A stretch of DNA of 11,179 nt, taken from Isotricha intestinalis. Lineage: Eukaryota; Ciliophora; Litostomatea; Vestibuliferida; Isotrichidae. The stretch's first letter is position 1. Each line of letters starts with the position of its first letter. This document shows, one piece after another, positions 7,820 through 11,179 of this stretch. The position numbers and the translations under genes are program-made. The stretch is taken from the NCBI GenBank assembly GCA_023807065.1, contig JAJJLU010004618.1, forward strand, positions 1 through 11,179, written 5' to 3'. The notes beneath the pieces were generated by a model that worked only from the letters and a program-made list of their open reading frames with translations, was not told where the DNA came from and searched no databases.

Positions 7820-8746
7820 ATGAAAGAAATGTCAACGGAATTTAATCATAAAGAAGTTGCAAAAGAAAAAATCAATTTTTGGATTGATAATAAATATTTG
7901 AAGCAAATTAGCTCAAAACAAAAAGAAAAAGCCATTTTCAATGATTATTCCACCTCTAAACCTTACAGGCATTTTACTTATTGGTCATTCTCTAGATAAA
8001 ATTATTATTGATATGATTTGTCGATATAAAAAGATGGATGACTATGATTTACTTTTTTTACCTGGAATCTATCATGCTGGTTATGCAACTTAAGAAAAGG
8101 TTGAAGAAAAATTTGCAGAAGAGGGTAAAAACAAATATGAAATGGGTAGAGAAAAGTCTTTAGAAGAAACTTGAAAGAAAGAAAAATATGCTGAATATAT
8201 AAAAAAAAAAAAACCAATGATATGCCCTTAGTTTATCAATGAATTATACAAAAAAAAGATTCACTCTTGATGAAAAGATCAATAATCTTGTTAATACTGT
8301 ATTTAAATCTTTATATGAAAAAGGAATAATATATCAAGATGAAAGAATTATTAACTGGGATCCTGTTTTATAAACTGCTTTAAGTGATGTTGAAGTCATT
8401 TATCAAGAAGATAAAGGTAAGTTTCAGTATTTTAAATATTATTTTGAAGATAAATCATCTTATTTAGAGATAGCAACTACCAGACCTGAAACTATGTTTA
8501 GTGATCAAGTAGTAGTTGAAATAGTAAAAATAAAAGATTATCTTAAATATATTGGAAAAAAAGTTATTAATCCAGCTAATAATGAATTACTTGAAATTAT
8601 TGGTGATTGTGATTATTATGTTGATCCTGATATTCTTGATACTTGGTTTTCTTCAGCTCTTGCTCCGTTTGGCTTTTTAAATTTTCCTGATGATTGTAAT
8701 TTTTTTTCACAAACGAAAATATTAATTTTAGAAAAAACAAAAAAAT
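7820..8746 (+). pseudogene. valS: Valyl-tRNA synthetase, N-terminal part only, internally deleted
   Basis: This is a class Ia synthetase fragment of ~309 codons against ~870-900 for the family. From ATG 7820 it reads MKEMSTEFNHKEVAKE, then after a frame change near 7935 MIIPPLNLTGILLIGHSLD. The HIGH motif is LIGH, so its first His is lost. LFLPGIYHAGYAT (Asp to Tyr in the DHAG motif), TAA 8091-8093 at the conserved Gln, EKVEEKFAEEGKNKYEMGRE, NYTKKRFTLDEKINN, INWDPVL, TAA 8371-8373 at the conserved Gln, TALSDVEV and ATTRPETM follow. TGA 8172-8174 and 8218-8220 fall at conserved Trp positions. A 13-A run (8201-8213) carries a frame change. After INPANNELLEIIGDCDYYVD the text jumps to PDILDTWFSSALAPFG, omitting roughly 200 residues of the editing domain. 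Family identity is lost near 8715; KMSKS, the anticodon-binding domain and the tail are absent. Confidence 0.92.
8201..8213 (+). repeat. 13-base poly-A run in valS
   Basis: Thirteen consecutive A residues lie between the KYAEYI block and the Gln-Trp block of valS. The reading frame must change across the run, so it is a site of slippage in replication or of homopolymer miscounting. Confidence 0.8.
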
Positions 8747-8762
8747 AAATTAAATAATTAAA
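8715..8762. other. Likely junction between bacterial segment and AT-rich tail
   Basis: Up to about FLNFPDD the valS text is recognisable; the next ~12 codons match nothing in the family and then stop. Three bases into the next block, on the opposite strand, a charged C-terminus ends with a TAA at 8765-8763. Composition, strand and gene style all change across this short interval. The exact breakpoint cannot be fixed without a reference. Confidence 0.5.
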
Positions 8763-9960
8763 TTAATCTTCTTTTTCTTTTTCATTAATAGCTTCTGCTT
8801 TATCAGTAATTTTATTTTCTTCTTCACTATCAACATTTACGTTTCAAGCATGAATTTTAAATTCTCTTGTTTATTCTTCATACATTTCAGGAGTAATAAA
8901 AATTAATTTATGTTCATAAATTTAATAAACCAATTTCAAGTGGTAAAGCCATTTTTTTTCTATATTATTTCCATTATTACTTGTTGAATAATTTGTTTGA
9001 GAATTTTTATTGAATTTATTTAAATAAAGATATGTATTTAAACTAAACCCAAAAAATAATCCTGACATTGTCGTTGATATAATTAAACAAATAAATAAAA
9101 AACAATAAAAGAAAAAATAAATTTCTGAAGAATCTACACAAAATTATTGCATAATCTAAATATTAAAAATATTATTCCAATAACAAAAATTGTTATGAAA
9201 AAATTGAAAGAACCAAAGAAAATCTTCTTAAATGATTAAAATATTTATATTTTTTATAATGATTTTCAGGACTTTTCATAAAAGGACATCCAATAAATAC
9301 CATATAATATTTTTTCCCTATAATTTTAAGATAATTAAAATTCAAATTTATTAAACCTAAATTATTATAATAATCACTTATTTCTGAATTTAAATCTGAA
9401 TATTTAATATTATCAATTAAAACTTTACTTCTAATTCCATTATCATAATATATAAATTTGAATCAAAATGATTACAATAATGGGATCCATTATATAATAT
9501 ATTATATAAATTTAAACCTTCATTTTGATTATTTGAATTAATATTACTTAAATCATTATATGCATATTGTAATTTATTTCCTAAATTAATATCAGATAAT
9601 AATTCATTGAATTAAAACAAAGATAAACTTGTATTTGTTGAAATTGAAGGAATAAATATATCAGTTTCAGAATTATAATTTAAACAAAATTATTTAAATT
9701 TACTTTCGATTCTTCATTTAATATTGTATTATAATATTCTATATAATCACTTTTTTTTCCATTATATTTTTCTCTAAATAATTGATGAAAAGAAATTATA
9801 CTTCTTTGACTTCTTATTACATAAATATATTGATTTTTATAAGTTAAAATTGTTTTTGAATCACAATTTCATTAATTTTATGACATGAATAAATTTTATT
9901 ATAAGTTTTTTTATTACAAATATTTTTTTGCTCAGAAAAAAAAATAGCAGAATTAAATAT
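8763..9960 (-). pseudogene. Possible membrane-protein C-terminal half read with TAA/TAG as Gln; unrecognised
   Basis: I do not recognise a family. Read from 9960 downward with frame changes, the minus strand gives soluble-looking, Asn/Tyr/Ile-rich text such as VIRSQRSIISFHQLFREKYN (~9790), NLGNKLQYAYNDLSNIN (~9580) and MVFIGCPFMKSPENHYKKYK (~9270). Two hydrophobic stretches follow: FNFFITIFVIGIIFLIF (~9200) and CLFICLIISTTMSGLFFG (~9090-9050). The end is charged: YEHKLIFITPEMYEE, TAA 8873-8871, TREFKIHA, TGA 8846-8844, NVNVDSEEENKITDK, closing at TAA 8765-8763. This could be the extracellular domain, last helices and cytoplasmic tail of the protein that begins upstream. No conventional ORF of 60 codons exists, so coding status depends on reading stops as sense, or on decay. 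The low-complexity composition makes any frame look hydrophobic, hence low confidence. Confidence 0.3.
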
Positions 9961-10560
9961 ACAATAACAAGAATCTTTTTTATATCTAGGAACTAAAATT
10001 TATATTTGTAATTAAATTATTATTCTAATTTCTTTGATATAATTTTCTTAAATTTTTCCTGTTTGAGTTTGAGTTCTCATAAATAAAAGCGGACTTATCA
10101 TAATTAAAAGAAGATATAATACTAAAAGTAAAATTTCTATTAACCATTCACTTAAAGAATGTGTTATTTTTATATTATTATTTTTATTGATTTTGTATTC
10201 GGAAGTTTTTTCTCATTTCACTTTTTTATTTTTTTAAATAAATAATGAACAATTTTATTTGAACTTTTTAATTAAATAAATAATTTTTATTATATTCTTT
10301 ACTTTTATTTAAACTTAAATAATTTTTACTTAATTAATATTAAGAAATTTTTTTGGTAAAATGATTAATAATATTCAATAAAAAACTGGAAGGATTAATA
10401 CATATATTACTGAATAATACCAAAATCTAATTTTTAAATATAAATAAGTGAAAATTAAAGAATATAAAGTAATATAACTCTAAGTTAACAATCCAATTAT
10501 ACAAATTATAATAGATAATTTTTTTCATTTAGAACAAATCTTAAAATTAAATAAATAATA
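9961..10560 (-). pseudogene. Possible multi-pass membrane protein, one frame of 200 codons with 12 in-frame stops; unrecognised
   Basis: One frame on the minus strand can be followed for 600 bases. It gives two or three hydrophobic helices, including IRFWYYSVIYVLILPVFY (~10423-10370) continuing across a TGA into ILLIILPKKF, then a Lys/Asn-rich polar stretch (~10330-10160) and a helix IEILLLVLYLLLIMISPLLF (10137-10081) followed by MRTQTQTGKI, TAA 10050-10048, ENYIKEIRI and VPRYKKDSCYC. The twelve in-frame stops are mostly TAA/TAG where Gln would be unremarkable and TGA where Trp fits a helix edge. The alternation of helix and polar loop looks like a real membrane protein, perhaps a channel or receptor of an AT-rich protist, but I cannot assign it. 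Random AT-rich sequence would give about as many or somewhat more stops, so this is not proof of coding. Confidence 0.33.
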
Positions 10561-11179
10561 ACAGAGAATACAGAATTAAAAATATTATTTTCAATTAAAA
10601 TTGTAAAAACCATAATAATTAATCCACAAATTAAAAAAACAGAGAAATTTAAAAACGAAAAATAAAAAATAAACAAGGATGAAATTTTATAAAAATTTTA
10701 CAATATCTTTTAAAGATATTTTGTTCTGAAAAAGAAATATTAATTTCAGCTTTTCTTTAAAAGATTCTTGGATTTTTTTATTTTTATAGAAGAAGAAATT
10801 TCAAAAGCTTTTTCACTATTATTATCATTATTATTCAAAACTTTTATATTTTTGAATTTTTATTTTAATATTAATTAAATCTTTCAATATAAATTTATTT
10901 TTTATTAAAAATATATTTATTAAATTATAATCATTATTTTTAATATTTATAATATTTTCTATATTTAAATAATAATATTAAAATTTGGAAATTTAAAATT
11001 ATTATAAATAAATATATTTCCTTCAATTCTTAATTATTTTATATTTTCTAAAAATGATTTTTAATATATTCATCATATTCATTAAAATATTAAACAATTT
11101 TCATTTTCTATTTTTATTCCCATTTTATGAGCTTCTTTGCAATTTTCCTTTAATATAATATAATTAATTACACCCTAAA
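10561..11179 (-). other. AT-rich tail, possible upstream part of the same membrane protein
   Basis: No ORF or RNA is supportable. Minus-strand fragments in shifting frames include IILKENCKEAHKMGIKIEN at the right edge (~11160-11105), GNIFIYNNFKFPNFN (~11020), KVLNNNDNNSEKAFEISSS (~10840) and a hydrophobic run SVFLICGLIIMVFTILI (~10645-10600). They suggest coding sequence with frame breaks leading into the helices described at lower coordinates. The text is rich in Asn, Ile, Phe and Lys, as expected of any AT-rich DNA, so this is a weak call. Confidence 0.25.

Noticed and set aside
8005..8217. Minus-strand 70-codon ORF
   Set aside because: Antisense to the valS catalytic-domain blocks.
1..11179. 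tRNA or rRNA genes, CRISPR arrays, insertion sequences
   Set aside because: I found no cloverleaf with GTTCRA-type T-arm, no regularly spaced repeats and no transposase motif; the repeats present are simple AT-rich microsatellites.
8763..11179. Naming the tail protein as a polycystin/REJ-type channel
   Set aside because: A few strings such as VPRYKKDSC and the helix arrangement recalled such channels, but no diagnostic motif is present and AT-rich text easily mimics helices.

Overview
This is a very AT-rich window whose first ~8.7 kb is a bacterial gene neighbourhood of Firmicutes/Mollicutes type. Every gene in it is broken when read with an ordinary code. I recognise, left to right: the C-terminal end of a trimeric-type purine nucleoside phosphorylase running without a stop into an M3-family oligoendopeptidase (pepF, +); a SigH-like sigma factor (-) lying directly downstream of the 23S rRNA methyltransferase rlmB (-); a small stand-alone winged-helix protein (-); then on + the C-terminal part of trigger factor (tig), a full-span lon protease behind a CIRCE-like HrcA operator, the ribosome-assembly GTPase ysxC/engB, and the first part of valS. 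The pairs rlmB>sigma and tig>lon>ysxC>valS follow ancient Firmicutes gene order. CIRCE control of lon and TGA at conserved tryptophans point to the Mollicutes.

The genes are unlikely to work as read here. Most need several frame changes, often at homopolymers (a 13-A run in valS, A runs in lon and tig, an AAT microsatellite in pepF). Large parts are missing: the trigger factor N-terminus and PPIase domain, most of the ValRS editing domain and its whole C-terminal half, and the spacer between PNP and pepF. Motif residues are altered: HIGH to LIGH in ValRS, a Walker A Gly to Asp in Lon, and DxPG to DFLV in YsxC. In-frame TAA/TAG codons repeatedly sit where the families have Gln, and TGA where they have Trp. 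At least one TAA sits where Tyr is expected. I read this as a decaying Mollicute-derived segment under C>T/G>A pressure. A code with TAA/TAG = Gln and TGA = Trp, or an error-rich assembly, cannot be excluded from the sequence alone.

From about 8.72 kb to the end the character changes. The sequence becomes poorer in G and C and holds no conventional ORF of 60 codons. The minus strand can be read, with TAA/TAG as Gln and TGA as Trp, as one or more multi-pass membrane proteins with hydrophobic helices, Asn/Lys/Ile-rich loops and an acidic C-terminus. This looks like AT-rich eukaryotic, possibly ciliate-like, coding sequence, but I can name no family. The valS remnant stops abruptly at this boundary, so the window may span a junction between a relocated bacterial segment and host DNA, or a chimeric assembly.
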